A stretch of DNA of 64,000 bases from Escallonia rubra. Lineage: Eukaryota > Streptophyta > Magnoliopsida > Escalloniales > Escalloniaceae. Where the stretch lies: NCBI GenBank assembly GCA_033065855.1, contig JAVXUO010001888.1, positions 1 to 64,000 of the forward strand. Reading direction: 5' to 3'. Within the stretch, counting starts at the first letter, position 1; every line of letters begins with the position of its first letter. Under the pieces are notes generated by a model. That model was not told the origin of the DNA. It saw nothing but the letters and a program-made list of their open reading frames with translations, and ran no database searches. Position numbers and translations under genes: made by a program. Of the stretch, positions 42,336-54,203 are shown piece after piece.

Positions 42336-45300
42336 TCAATCATTTTCAGTTTGCGAATCATCTTCATCACTTTCCTCGTCGCCCTCTTCTTCGTGGGACT
42401 CGTCGTCCTCTTCATCTTCTAATTCATCCTCTTCATCAGTAGACTCGGTCACATCATCTCCAACACTTTCAACATCTTCCGCGTCATCATCTACGACTTC
42501 TTCTCCCACAAGAAGTGTTGTTGGAAGAGGAAGATCGTCCTCCTCGTTGTTGACCTCAACAGGGAACAAGACACGTGGTTGGTCGGCTTGAAAGGAGTCT
42601 AGCTCACTGTCATATGTCACGGGCAATTTCTTGGACTTGATAGTTGTATACCAATGAGATTTGGGATTGGCGACGTCCTCCGCGTAAAAGACTTGTACAG
42701 CTTGACTAGCAAACACAAAAGGCTCGTCTGATGCAAGTCTTGACTTGACATTGACATCTACAATCCCTTGAGAGCTAACACGGATTCCTCTACTGCATGT
42801 GACATCGAACCACGTACACTTGAACATTACCAGGCGGTTTTGGGAACCCAGATATGTTAGCTCAACAATCTCATCTAGCTCTCCGTAAAAATCCATGCAA
42901 TTCTCGGCATAACAGTCGCCGTTGACCAAGACTCCACTGTTTTGGGTTTGTTTTGTTCGGTCATCATCTTTTACGTTAAACCTAAACCCGTTGATGATAT
43001 AGCCTCCGTAACAGGATGTTTGTTTGTTAGGGCCTTCGGCTAGTAATTTCAAGCAGGAGGCCACTGGTCTATCCATTGACTGAACCTATTGTAGATGACG
43101 GTAAAAATTAAGGATAAATCAGTATACTAATTGGCCACAGAACTGTATATAACACATAATATAATTTCGTTAAATAATCTTACACGGATTTTGAACCACT
43201 GTACAAATTGTGATTTCCGATGAGATTCAAGTCCAGCGGGATCAGTGATTAAAGATTCCGCATCGAACTCACTGCAAACCAATATGCATTTAACTCGCTT
43301 AACACACACTTTCAATTATGTACAGCAATGTAAGTGAATTAAGACTTTAACTTACTCAACGAATGCCGAAACTTCATCGCAATTTAGAAGGGCATATATT
43401 GTTGCAGCACTGTACTCTTCATCTGTTAGCCATCGAGTATACGTTCGGCCGAACGGACTACCTGACTGCTTGAATATTGACAATTGCCCTTCCAAATTTG
43501 TGCTTGCTCCGGGATCATTTCGGCCTAGTTGATTTAACCTTGTACCAACATCAGGCCCGAAATATTGACTACAAAAGTTTACAAGTTCTTCCATTACGTA
43601 AGCCTCCGCAATTGAGCCCTCAACCCGAGCCTTATTACGGACTTTTTTCTTTAAATGGAACATGAACCTAGAAGTTTAGCGAATCGAGTTAGGTGGAATA
43701 TCAATGATAACAGATGTCGCATTAAGTGTAAACGAACAACTGTAACAATTTAAGGATTACCTCTCGAAGGGATACATCCACCGATATTGCACGGGTCCAC
43801 CCATCTTAGCTTCATATGCCAAGTGAACAGGCAGATGCTCCATTGAATCAAAGAACGAAGGTGGGAAGATTTTCTCCAGCTTGCAAATCGTCACCACAAT
43901 GTTCTTCTCAAGCACTTCCATGTTACTCACCCGGATCGTAGAAGAGCATATATCTCGAAAGAAATGAGATAATTCAGTCAAAGTCTCGCAAACAACCCGT
44001 GGCAACAGTCCCCGGAAGGCAATAGGAATGAATCTCTCCATGAATACGTGGCAGTCGTGACTCTTCATCCCTTGGAACTTGCATTCCGATACATTGCAAC
44101 AACGAGATATGTTGGACGCAAACCCATCCGGAAGCTTCAAATTCTTAACCCACTGACAGACCTTCTCCACTTGTTTCTTGTCTAGACAGTAAGGTGCTTT
44201 CGGAAGTATGGTCCTCCCACTGACTGTCCGAGGATGCAATTCACGGCGTACACCCAACTGTTGTAGATCCCTTCTCGCTTTAAGGTGATCTTTCGATTTG
44301 CCCTTGACATTCATCACTGTGTTGAACACATTATCAAAAACGTTCTTCTCAATATGCATCACATCCATGTTGTTTCGGATAACGAGCGTCCTCCAGTAGG
44401 CTAACTCCCAGAAGATACAAAATTTTCTCCAGTTGTGCTCTTTCCCGAACCCTGCAATCTTCTGATCCGGCACACCCTTACCGTGTGGTATGTCAGTATC
44501 AAGTGCCTCCAGGTGTGAGAGTACTTCTTCACCAGATGGGTAGTCCAGTGTGACAACCTCACGCTCGATTGTCCCGTCAAATTTATCCTTCTGCCTACGA
44601 AACTGATGGCCCGGTGGCAAAAGCTTACGGTGACATCCGAACCACGAGGCCTTTCCGCCGTGCTTTAACGTATGACCGGGGTTCACGCCCATACAAGCAG
44701 GGCATGCTAGCTTCCCATGTGTGCTCCAGCCACACGTCATTCCCAATGCGAGGAAATCATGTATAGTCCACATCAAAGCAGCCCTCATCTGAAAATTTTG
44801 TTTAAGGGATGCATCATATGTTTCGACTCCATGATTCCATAATTGTTTTAACTCATCAATCAACGGCCTTAAATACACATCTATGTCCTTACCGGGACTC
44901 TTCGGCCCCGGAATAAGCAACGACAAGAACATATACGGCTTCTTCATGCACATGCCTGGTGGAAGGTTGTAAGGGACAATAATAACAGGCCAACAGGAGT
45001 AAGGCGTGGTAGACTGACCGAAAGGGTTGAACCCATCGGTTGCCAGACCAAGTCTAACATTCCGAACTTCCTGAGCAAAGACTGGATGCCTGCGGTCAAA
45101 CTCCTTCCACGCCTCTCCATCAGCTGGGTGTGTCAGCACATCGGCATCGTTGCTGCGAGTCTCACGGTGAGCCCTCATATGTTCAGCTGTACTGGAGGAG
45201 TAGTACATTCTCTGAAGCCGTGGTGTGACCGGGAAATATCGCAATATCTTCCATGCAATGTTTTTCTTCTTCCCTTTGTCCGGTTTGTACCTCGAATGAT

Positions 45301-45994
45301 CACATACTGGACACCGTGACAAATCCTTATTCTCTTTCCAGAATAATACACAATCGTTATTGCACGCATCTATCCGGTTATAGCTCAACCCAAGTTTCCT
45401 CATCATCTTCTTCGCGTCATAGTACGACGGCGGTAGCTTTTCACTTTCGGGCAGTATTTCTTTGATGAAGGTAACAAACTCGTTAAAACCTTTCTCACTC
45501 AGCCCGTGGTCTGATTTCAACTGTAATAACCTACTAACCGCAGACAGCCGTGTGTGTTTCGGAGCTCCATCCCACAGCGGCTCTTCCGCAGCTCTCAACA
45601 ACTCATAAAACTGATGAGCCCCCTCGTTCGGCGGTTGTGGACTGTCGTTACCCCAGTCAACATTAGCATGCCCAGCATCCATAATCATATCTCGAAAATC
45701 ATATTGTGCCGCCTCCCTAACTTCAGTTTGACTAGCCAGGTTGGACGACAATACTATCGTTTCCCCGTGCTGCGTCCACCTTGTGTATCCACCCATAAAA
45801 CCGTACCGACGAAGATGCCATTTTACTTCAATTCTTTTTCTCCAGTGCAACAACTCACATCTACCGCACGGACACCTTATCTTATCAAGGTCAACATGTG
45901 CAGGATGCGCATAAGCGAAGTCGAGAAATTCGTCAACGCGACACTCAAAATCTTCAGCATTCTTCCTTTTCATCCAACTTCGATCGACTGACAT
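42336..45994 (-). CDS. CACTA TNP2-type transposase (CACTA1)
   Basis: Four exons are inferred with GT-AG borders: 45994-43762, 43672-43356, 43272-43183 and 43087-42336, about 1,130 residues with no internal stop. The N-terminal transposase-associated domain (about residues 1-80) has RSWM and CPCGRC (41-46). The TNP2 domain follows with YYSSSTAEHMRAH, LATDGFNPFG, IIVPYNLPPGMCMKKPYMFL, HDFLALGMTCGWSTHGKLAC and DVMHIEKNVFDNVFNT. The DUF4218 region spans exons 1-2 (GMKSHDCHVFMERFIPIAFR, VHLAYEAKMGGPVQYRW). Exon 4 holds DUF4216 (NGFRFNVKDDD, FKCTWFDVTCSRGIRV, FASQAVQVFYAED) and an acidic tail. The protein should cleave the 13-bp CACTA ends. Its 3' end is about 110 bp from the MULE2 insertion. Confidence 0.94.
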
Positions 45995-46148
45995 GACGAC
46001 TGAATTATCGTACTGTATACCACCTTCAATTTATGCCCAGTGATTAGGCATTGCCGATGTAAATATCAATGCATGAATGTTACAACATGTCTACATATTT
46101 CCCCTCCACTCTTGAACAGGTAGTGGTCCTATCCCATTCAGAAAAGCA

Positions 46149-46398
46149 CATGTTTATAAAACAGTGAATAACTCATGCTTAGTCCGATGTCTGTGGAAAA
46201 TTCGGCAGCACCTCCCCGTATTTCTCCAAGTACACCACATCGATTAGGTGTTCTAACATTAATCTAACCTTGCTCAGGAAGGTTTGACGGATGTTAGAAC
46301 ACCAGATCTGTATGCACCCGGAGAAACACACGAGAACGTGTACCAAATATCCACGACATAGAACATAAAGCATGAGTCAAAATACTGTTTTATAAACA
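46149..46398. repeat. Fold-back element upstream of the CACTA transposase
   Basis: The outer arms pair GTTTATAAAACAGT...ACTCATGCTT (46152-46181) with its complement at 46367-46397. Inner pairs include GGTGTTCTAACAT with ATGTTAGAACACC and AACCTT with AAGGTT around a GCTCAGG loop. The whole 250 bp folds into one long imperfect hairpin. A second small hairpin (GGCTCATTACAA / TTTGTAATGAG) lies at about 46436-46468. It could be a MITE or a small-RNA precursor. Confidence 0.7.
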
Positions 46399-46689
46399 AT
46401 TAGCTTTTCCAAACTGTCCAAACTGGACATCCAAAGGCTCATTACAAGGCATTACTTTGTAATGAGTACCTTTGAACGGGAACTAAGAGTTTCTATGCAT
46501 GCATGTGTTCAGAAATTGATAAGATATGCAAGAATCTTTCCGAAATATCAAAACTACAGAATGATCGTTGCATATGTTACCAATTCCACATTAAATAGAA
46601 CTCGTTGGCAACGAGTTGAACCATCTCGTTGCCAATGGACTTCTCAAAATAACAATTAATATAAAGAAGGCAGGGTTTGTAAACAACGA

Positions 46690-47580
46690 GTAATTGAACC
46701 ATCTCTGGGCAACATGGAGTAATTATGGGATGTACAAGGGCTAATTAGGGCTAACTGGGTTATTAGGGTTAATTACGATTATTAATTATAGCTGATTAGG
46801 GTTGATTAGGACTAATTAGGGTTATTTAGTCCTAATTAGGGTTTAATTATGCCGAGTAGTGATGATTAGTCCTAATTAGGGCTAATTAGGCTATGTTAGG
46901 GCTAATTAATGTTAATGAGGGATAGTTTCGGATAATTATAGCGGACTAGGGTTGATTAGGACTAATTAGAGTTATGTAGTCCTAATTAGGGTTTAATTGT
47001 GACGAGTAGTGCTGATTAGTCCTAATTAGGGCTAATTAGGCTTAATTAGGTTATGTTAGGGCTAATTAATGTTAATGAGGGCTAGTTTTGGATAATTATA
47101 GCTAATTAGGGTTGATTATGACTAATTAGGGTTTAATTGTGCCGAGTAGTGATGATTAGTCCTAATTAGGGCTAATTGGGCGTAATTGGGTTATGGTAGA
47201 GCTAATTAATGTTAATGAGGGCTAGTTATTGACAATTATAGCTAATTAGGGTTGATTAGGATTAATTAGGGTTATTTAGTCCTAATTAGGGTTTAATTGT
47301 GCCGAGTAGTGATGATTAGTCCTAATTAGGGCTTAATTGGGTTATGTTAGGGCTAATTAATGTTAATGAGGGATAGTTTCGGATAATTATAGCTGACTAG
47401 GGTTGATTAGGACTAATTATAGTTATGTAGTCCTAATTAGGGTTTAATTGTGCCGAGTAGTGCTGATTAGTCCTAATTAGGGCTAATTAGGCTTAATTGA
47501 GTTATGTTAGGGCTAATTAATGTTAATGAGGGCTAGTTTTGGATAATTATAGCTAATTAGGGTTGATTATGACTAATTAG
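46690..47580. repeat. Degenerate AATTAGGG repeats
   Basis: Dozens of CTAATTAGGGTTAATTAG-like units are arranged in a higher-order repeat of about 230-260 bp marked by GTGCCGAGTAGTGATGATTAG. They are telomere-motif-like (TTAGGG) only in part and are not a telomere. The related tract 50364-50930 suggests one array split by later insertions. Confidence 0.8.
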
Positions 47581-47811
47581 GGTGTCCGTGTCTGCGCTAA
47601 CTAACATGTATCTCAATCCAATTGGGTCTCATCCTCCGTCAACAACCTCAATTCCGAGACCTCATATAGGGTGTCGATATGGTGTCCGATACGTGTCTGA
47701 CACCTCCGGACACGTGTCCGACACATACCGACGCGTGTCCGACGCCTCTGGACACGTGTCCGACGCCCACCGACACGCACCTCCAGACACATCAGCATAC
47801 GTTAACTTGTT
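47580..47811. repeat. GTGTCC repeat, copy 1, with G-box palindromes
   Basis: It begins GGTGTCCGTGTCTGCGCTAA and contains repeated GGACACGTGTCCGAC palindromes with CACGTG cores. It is homologous to 49099-49355 and to the partial copy from 49368, so it is part of a tandem array of about 270 bp period interrupted by a Pack-MULE. Confidence 0.8.
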
Positions 47812-49059
47812 GAGTTAATTACACCTATGTCCCTAAGGTTTGGGTGAAATTACAGTCAAGGACACTAAGTTTCAAAAGGTAACAAACCGTGACCACAAAC
47901 GTTAAAAAGGTATCACTTGTGTCCTTCCGTCAAGTATCCGTCCAAAAAATATATTTTTTTTTGATTTCACTAATACGTATTTTCAAAATGACAATCTTAC
48001 CCTTGTATTACCCTTCTCTCTCTTCCCTTTACGATTTTATCATTTTCTTCTCCACATCTTCTCCCATCTCCCCGCCACTGCCCCCACCTTCCCACCATTC
48101 GACTGCATTCACCACCCTCCACAACCCCACCGCCGTGCCCACCTCTGTAGCGGCCTCGCTGGTATTGCAAGAATATCGGAGCTTCTCGTCCATCGGACAT
48201 GCCTCGAAGAACTTGCGCCCCATGCGCCTGATCTCGTCGAGCAGTTTTGGAGGCACGCCATGGTTGGTCATGTGGAACGCGCCCCACTCCCCGCAGGCCG
48301 CGCTGATTTCGATGCGGAGGAAATCGGCTTCGCGCACGGCGTTGCTCAGGTCGATTGACGAGATAGGGTTGTTGTTAGTGGGGTGGGCTGTCGGGTTATT
48401 GGGCCAGGTCTCTAGGGGTTGGATGCATTCAGACTTGAAGAATAGGAATGGGATTAGACAGAGACATACTATGATGGCATTAATAATTCTCGATGGATTG
48501 CCGAACCCACCATGGCGGTGGCTAGGAGGGTGCGATGACGGGATTGGAGGAGGATCTGTACAACGATGGAGCGGGGGGAGGGTGGTTGGGTGTGGCGAAG
48601 AGGAGGGGGGTGCAGCGATGGCATGGGGGGAGGGTGTAGGCACCGACTGTGTTGGGGGGAAGGTGAGTGCCGCGACAGAGAGGGGGAAGGGTGTAGAGGC
48701 CAACTGTGTTGGGGGGAAGGTGGGTGCTGCGTGACGAGGTGGGGCTTGGGTTACCGATGACATGGGTTGAGGGACAGGGCTGGGCTGCCGATGGTGTAGG
48801 GCGAGGGAGGGGGCTTGGGCTGCCGGCAGTGTGGGGTGAGGGAGTGGGCGGCGTGGTTTTGAAATTCTGAAATTAGGGAGATAGAACAAGTGGCATGACA
48901 AAGAAATTGCCTTTCAAATCATGGGCAATATGGTCATTTTGACCATTCCGTTATGTATTTGGGTAGTCCGTTAGGTCAAAGGACATAAGTGCCTATTTTC
49001 CAAACTTATGGACACGTGTAATTTCACCCAATCCTCAGGGACATAGGTGTAATTAACCC
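47812..49059. mobile_element. Pack-MULE with captured dioxygenase fragment
   Basis: The ends are GAGTTAATTACACCTATGTCC and the complement of GGGTTAATTACACCTATGTCC, with a TIR match of about 40 bp (GGGTGAAATTACA included). They are flanked by 9-bp direct repeats TAACTTGTT (47803-47811) and TAATTTGTT (49060-49068), the size expected for MULEs, with one mismatch. The 1,248-bp element encodes no transposase. The TIR resembles that of the element at 21734-23109. 48540-48850 is GC-rich with a short GGGGGGAAGGTG minisatellite. Confidence 0.85.
48160..48385 (-). pseudogene. 2-oxoglutarate dioxygenase N-terminal (DIOX_N) fragment
   Basis: The minus strand reads PISSIDLSNAVREADFLRIE followed by ISAACGEWGAFHMTNHGVPP, LLDEIRRMGRKFFEACPMDE and KLRYSC, the DIOX_N domain of plant Fe(II)/2-oxoglutarate oxygenases. 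It most resembles gibberellin 2-oxidase-type proteins. The catalytic jelly roll with the HxD...H iron ligands is absent. The fragment lies in a longer open frame (48901-48029) whose first half is Pro-rich low complexity. It is a captured scrap in the Pack-MULE, not a working enzyme. Confidence 0.8.
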
Positions 49060-49068
49060 TAATTTGTT

Positions 49069-49730
49069 TTTTAAATGCTGGACACCGTCGATCATACGTG
49101 GTGTCCATGTCTGCGCTAACTAACATGTATCTCAATCCAATTGGGTCTCATCCTCAATTCCGAGACCTCATATAGGGTGTCGATATGGTGTCCGGTACGT
49201 GTCTGACACCTCCGGACACATTTTCGACACATACCGACGCTTGTCCAACGCCTCTGGACACGTGTCCGACGGCATCAGACACGTGTTCGACGCCCACCGA
49301 CACACACCTCCAGACACATCGGCATACGTTAATTTGTTTTTTAAATGTCGGACACCGTTGATCAGACGTGGTGTCCGTGTCTGCGCTAACTAACAGGTAT
49401 CTCAATCCAATTGGGTCCCATCCTCCGTCAACAATCTCAATTCTCAAATGCTCAATTCTCAAATGCTCAATGCTCAATGCAATAAAAATTAGGGCAATTG
49501 ACAAATTAACAAAAAATTGAACCTAAATTGACATACAAATCTAAATAATTCAGATAATTTAGGGCATGTAACCTAAATTGACAAATTAGGGCAATTGACA
49601 AATTAACAAAAAATTGAACCTAAATTAACATAGAAATCTAAATAATTCAGAAAATTTAGGGCATGTAACCTAAATTGAAGAAAAATTAACAAAAAATTCA
49701 GATAATTTAGGGCAATTGACATACAAATCT
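49069..49730. repeat. GTGTCC repeat copies 2-3 and AT-rich tract
   Basis: 49099-49355 is a second copy of the 47580-47811 repeat and a third begins at 49368 and fades by about 49440. From 49440 to 49730 the DNA repeats short units such as CTCAATTCTCAAATG and ATTTAGGGCATGTAACCTAA. No gene is seen. Confidence 0.75.
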
Positions 49731-50363
49731 CGAGGTGGGTACGATGGCGGCAGCGTTGGTGGTGCGGCGGCAGTGGTGCGGCGGCAGTGGTGGGTTTCCT
49801 TGCGCGGCGACATTGGAGGGCTTTGTGGCACGACCGGAGTGCAAGGCTTGGTGGCGCGGCGTCGGGTGGGGGACAGGAGTGTCGCCGGAGCTGGGTCGCC
49901 GTAGAGAAGGGTCGTCGGAGGTGAGAACGGCGGTGGGTGGGTAGGAGCAGAATTTCAGAGAGAGAACGGGGAGAGAGAAAGAAACCAGATCTGCATTTAA
50001 ATGGAGGATTTTTAGCGACGGAATAACACCGTCGCTAAAAATCCGTCGGTGAAAGTCTTATTATAAAGACTTTTACTGACGGAATTTTTAGCGACGGTTT
50101 TATTCCATCGTTTAAATAATTTTAAAAAAAACTCAAAATTACTAATTTTATAAAAAAATATTTAGCGACGGTAATTCCGTTGCTAAAAGTCCGTCGTTAA
50201 AAATCCGTTGCAAAATACTTTTACCGACGGTGTCTTCCGTCGGTAATAGTATTTTACAACGGATTTTTAACGACGGTATATTCCGTCGTTTAAAGACATT
50301 TTTAGCGATGGAATACCTTCCGTCACTAAAACTCCGTCGCAAAATACATATTTTCTTGTGGTG
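49730..50363 (-). repeat. CACTA 5' end: leader and subterminal repeats
   Basis: Reading on the minus strand from 50363: CACCACAAGAAAA terminus, about ten TTTAGCGACGGA-type repeats (50340-50010), a CT-rich leader (about 49950-49990) and a GC-rich exon-like block. The same order occurs at the ends of CACTA2 (54203) and the fragment ending at 55316, so this is the conserved 5' promoter region of the family. Confidence 0.8.
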
Positions 50364-51066
50364 TTCAATTAGGTTGAATCGAGGTTCATTGCAATTAGTT
50401 GGTTCAGTTAGGGTTAATCAGGTTTAATTGGGGTTAATTCGTTCAATTAGGGTTACTCGGGGTTCATTGCAATTATGGATAATTAGGGTTTGATTAGGGT
50501 TATTGGGAACAAATTAAGGATAATTAGGGTTTATCCAGGCTAATTAGGGTTAAGCAGGGCTAATTAGGATTTATTGGTTCAATTAGGGTAAATCGGGATT
50601 AATTAGGGCTAATTGATTCAATTAGTTCAATTTAGGGGTCGGTTGAATTGGGGCATTCAATTTAGGGTTCAATAAGTTTAATTTATTGGATTAGGGCATT
50701 CAATTTAGGGTTCAATTAGGGGGGTCAATTAGTTTAATTTAGAGTTCGATTCGATTAAGGCATTCAATTTAGGGTTTAATTAGGGTTCAATTACTTCAAT
50801 TTAGGGTGCAATTAATGGGTTCTATTAGTTTAATTTAAGGTTCGATTGAATTGGGGTATTCAATTTAGGGTTCGATTGTATTATGTCATTCAATTTAGGG
50901 TTCAATTAGGGGTTCACTTGACTAGGTTCTCGGCTATCATGGTATCCTGAGTTTGTGGTATCAATTCTGGAGATTTCGGTCGGTGGTAAAAATGTTTATA
51001 GTTTGTGGCTTTACGAAACTTGCATTCCTTTTTGCAACTGCTCGAAGACTGCTATCCGATATCAGT
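50364..51066. repeat. AATTAGGG/TTTAGGGTTCAATT repeat tract
   Basis: Short degenerate repeats such as CAATTTAGGGTTCAATTAGG continue to about 50930. The last 130 bp are unique sequence that continues at 54207 on the other side of CACTA2. No gene is seen. Confidence 0.7.
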
Positions 51067-54000
51067 CACTACAAGAAAAAAGACTTTTAGCGACGGACTT
51101 TTCCGTCGCTAAAAGTCATTTTCCATCGGTAAAGGCTTTTAGCGACGGACTGTCCGTCGCTAAAAGTCCGTTGGGATAAAGGCCGTTGCTAAAAGATTTG
51201 CAACGGAAGTTGGTGGTTCGTCAGCAAAAGTCTTACGTTTACCGACAGAATTAATTACCTTTAGCGACGGTAAAGTCCGTCGCTAAAGGTAATTTTAATT
51301 TTTTTATATTTTTAAAGTTCATTTTTCAAAAGACTTTTAGCGACGGAATTTCCATCGCTAATTGTGATAATTTTAGCGACGGTATTTTCGTTGCTAAAAG
51401 TCCATCCATAATAAGTGAATAAGACTTTTAGCGACGAAAAATCCGTCGCTAAAAATCAATGGCAGATTCTTCTTTTGTACTTTAGCGACGAAAAAACAGT
51501 CACTAAAAGTTCGTAGCTAGAAATATATATATATTTTAAAATTTTCTTTAATCCTTCAAACTGTTCCCACAATTCAAGTATTGTAAACAATAAACACAAG
51601 AAAAGTTGATGCTAATGGCGATTGCAAACTACACCACCTACCAACATTCATAATCTCAACAAACCCCAACCAATCTTGTACAAGTTTAACATAAAATAAG
51701 AAGCCTTTAATTCAAGGTGTTATTCACACCGATAGACAGGAAGAATTGAATTTGTTTGACATGCATACATAAGAAATTTTTGGTCTCCCTGTGAATATAA
51801 CATACAAGGTATCTTTGAATGCTTTCTTAGCATCATTTATGGCATGCTTTTTGTGCTAAAGTTCTATCAACCATCCTTTGCATCTTGAACATGGCTTCAA
51901 CCCCTACAATATGAATAAATAGTTTAGTGACGCACAAACACATAGCCCACTAATGCAAGGGAAAAAGCTTATCCTTTGCATGCTATTTATTTGATGAACT
52001 ATTACTGATAGAAAGAAATCTTTTACAGCTATAAGGTTTTGAAGCAAAGGCATTTGCAGGATGAACTACATTATCATACATTCGACTACAATGTTTTTCA
52101 TCCTTGCAACAAAACAAAGCCTGGCAAGAAACCGCAGCAAAAAAGGAATAATGACATAAAGTTGGGAAATAATTAATAATGTACAATAAGATACACCAAA
52201 ACAAGAATTGGAGTTGGACTATGGTGAAGACTTCCCTGAAAGAAGTAGAGAGCTTACCTTCTTTTAGAGAAGCATAAACACCATCTACATCTTTGCTAGT
52301 ATTCAAACACTCAAACGGAAAGTGAATCAAATAAATTAAAACACATCTACATCTTTGCTAGTATTCAAATGCATCTCCAACAAATGAAAGAACATTGCGA
52401 GAGAACAAAAGGAGTCAAGAATATATAAGATAAAAGTAAACAAACCTTAGTATGATAATACTTGTGAACTTAAATAGCAATGCAGTTGGTTTGCATGGTT
52501 GGAATTGTTAGAAGTGCTATAAGTGCTCGAAGTTAATTCATACTAAGCAACCGTGGAATGAGATGACTGGTCTTAGAAGGTTAAAGCTCTTAAAATCAGC
52601 TTATGGACATAAAAGTTGTAGATAACATTGTCGTGATGTAGTAAACCAATCTATAGTTCAGTACCTAAATTTTGACTGTTGTTGAACAGATTACAAGCAA
52701 CGGATCCGTTAATATTTCCCAGATTCTAATGAATAAACGAGCAGTTATAAGCATAAAAGATAGATGCCACAGACAAAACGGTGAAACTTGATGCTTAGAT
52801 TGGTGTAAAAGCTAAACAATTCCACCTGAGAAAATGTCAAATAACAATCCCAAAACCATAAAGCTGAGCAGCGATGCCTCTAGTATAGCAAATATCAAAC
52901 AGACAGGATTGCCAACTACACCAACATCAACCAGCAATTGGTGTACTAAAGCTATGCATCCTAATGCCCAACGTCAAATGGACCACACATAATGTTTAAG
53001 CTTAGATCATGCAACTTCTAAACAAACTGAAGTCCAGGGCTTTTCATTGCCTAAATTTCCCGCTTTCCTTCGTAACAAATTGTTCCCAGAGTTTTCCAAA
53101 CAAATTACGATGAAGACCAAGAACGTTTGCAGCATGAAAAAGAATTTGGATAAACCATGACGTAAAACGCCTTTATAAAGCATAGAACATGATTCAGAGC
53201 AATTCAGAAGAGACTTCAGAACAAGAAGTCTGACCTGGGCACCCAATCAGCTTTCAGCATATATGTTTGAATACTAGCAAGAAATTCATCCTTGATGGTT
53301 TAAAGACACACCACTTCAATTAAGATACCTCAGTATAGTTAAATATTGTATAACCTTATACAGGTAGACAAGAATATTTAATTAGCATGATAATGCAGGC
53401 ATGATTTTGCCAAATAAAAATGCAACAAAAATAGGTACACCATTTTCTTTGCAAAGCAGTTTCAAATGAAGGGAGAAAATCAAAAGAGAATGTGATGCAC
53501 ACAGATCCATGGCACATAGCAGTAGTATAATCCAAGTTGCTGTCATGAAAAACTAGAGAGTATATTATAATGATATCTCCGAACTCACCTCCGCTGAAGT
53601 GCTTTAAAACTTGCAATGTAGTGTGGAAGGGCGTGCGGTGGCGGTCGAAAAATAGCCGGATTTTACGCCGGAGAGGAGACACGGGGGCGTGGGTGGAGCG
53701 GTGGCCGGTAGCGAAGGAGATGGCCGAAGAAGGACGGACAAGCTGCCGACAGGAAGAGAGAGAAGGGAGAGAAAAAGAGAGAGAAATGAGAAGCGGCGGG
53801 GAGAGAAAGAGAAATGGCTTTAGGGTTTCATACTTAAATGACTTTTAGCGACGGAATTTGGCCGCTAAAGGTCCGTTGTTAAAATTCATTAAAGTTTTCA
53901 TAATATTACCTTTACCGACGGAATTTAATCCGTCGACAATTATCCGTCGCTAAATCATTTTCAAAAAATTTTCTACCAAACCAAAAAAACCATCTAAATA

Positions 54001-54203
54001 TTTGAAAAAAAACTTTTAGCGACGAAACTTCCGTCGGTAAAGATCCGTCGCTAAAGGTATTTATTAACGGACCATTCCGTCAGTAAATACTTTTAGCGAC
54101 GGACCTTTACCGGCAGAGTAATCCGTCGCTAAAGGTAACTTTTAGTGACGGATTTTGATCCGTCGCTAAAAGTCTGTCGCTAAAAACTGTTTTTCTTGTA
54201 GTG
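51067..54203 (-). mobile_element. CACTA2: 3.1-kb non-autonomous CACTA element
   Basis: CACTACAAGAAAAAAGAC at 51067 and TTTTTCTTGTAGTG ending at 54203 are flanked by the 3-bp direct repeat AGT (51064-51066 and 54204-54206), the exact size for CACTA. TAGCGACGGA repeats fill 51067-51500 and 53840-54203. No transposase domain is found inside. Minus-strand exon-like pieces with consensus donors occur: MSPLRRKIRLFFDRHRTPFH up to a GGAG|GTGAGTT donor at about 53588, and VDGVYASLKEG before a GTAAGC at about 52258. They could be captured host exons or remnants of CACTA genes; no family was recognised. Confidence 0.92.

Larger units (their letters stand above)
30870..50363 (-). mobile_element. CACTA1: large two-gene CACTA (En/Spm) transposon with a nested MULE
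   Basis: The left end CACTACAAGAAAACAGG (30870) and the right end TTTTCTTGTGGTG (50363) are CACTA termini, each followed inward by many TTTAGCGACGGA/TCCGTCGCTAAA subterminal repeats. Both genes lie on the minus strand, transposase first and TNPA-like second, so the right end is the 5' end. The 3-bp flanks do not match (AAA left, TTC right). Another right-type end at 55316 is followed by AAT, nearer to AAA, so the true partner of 30870 is uncertain. The element is inflated by MULE2 (33320-42223), a Pack-MULE and tandem repeats. Confidence 0.7.

Noticed and set aside
46690..47580. Interstitial telomere
   Set aside because: Units are degenerate AATTAGGG-type repeats within a longer repeat, not plant TTTAGGG arrays.
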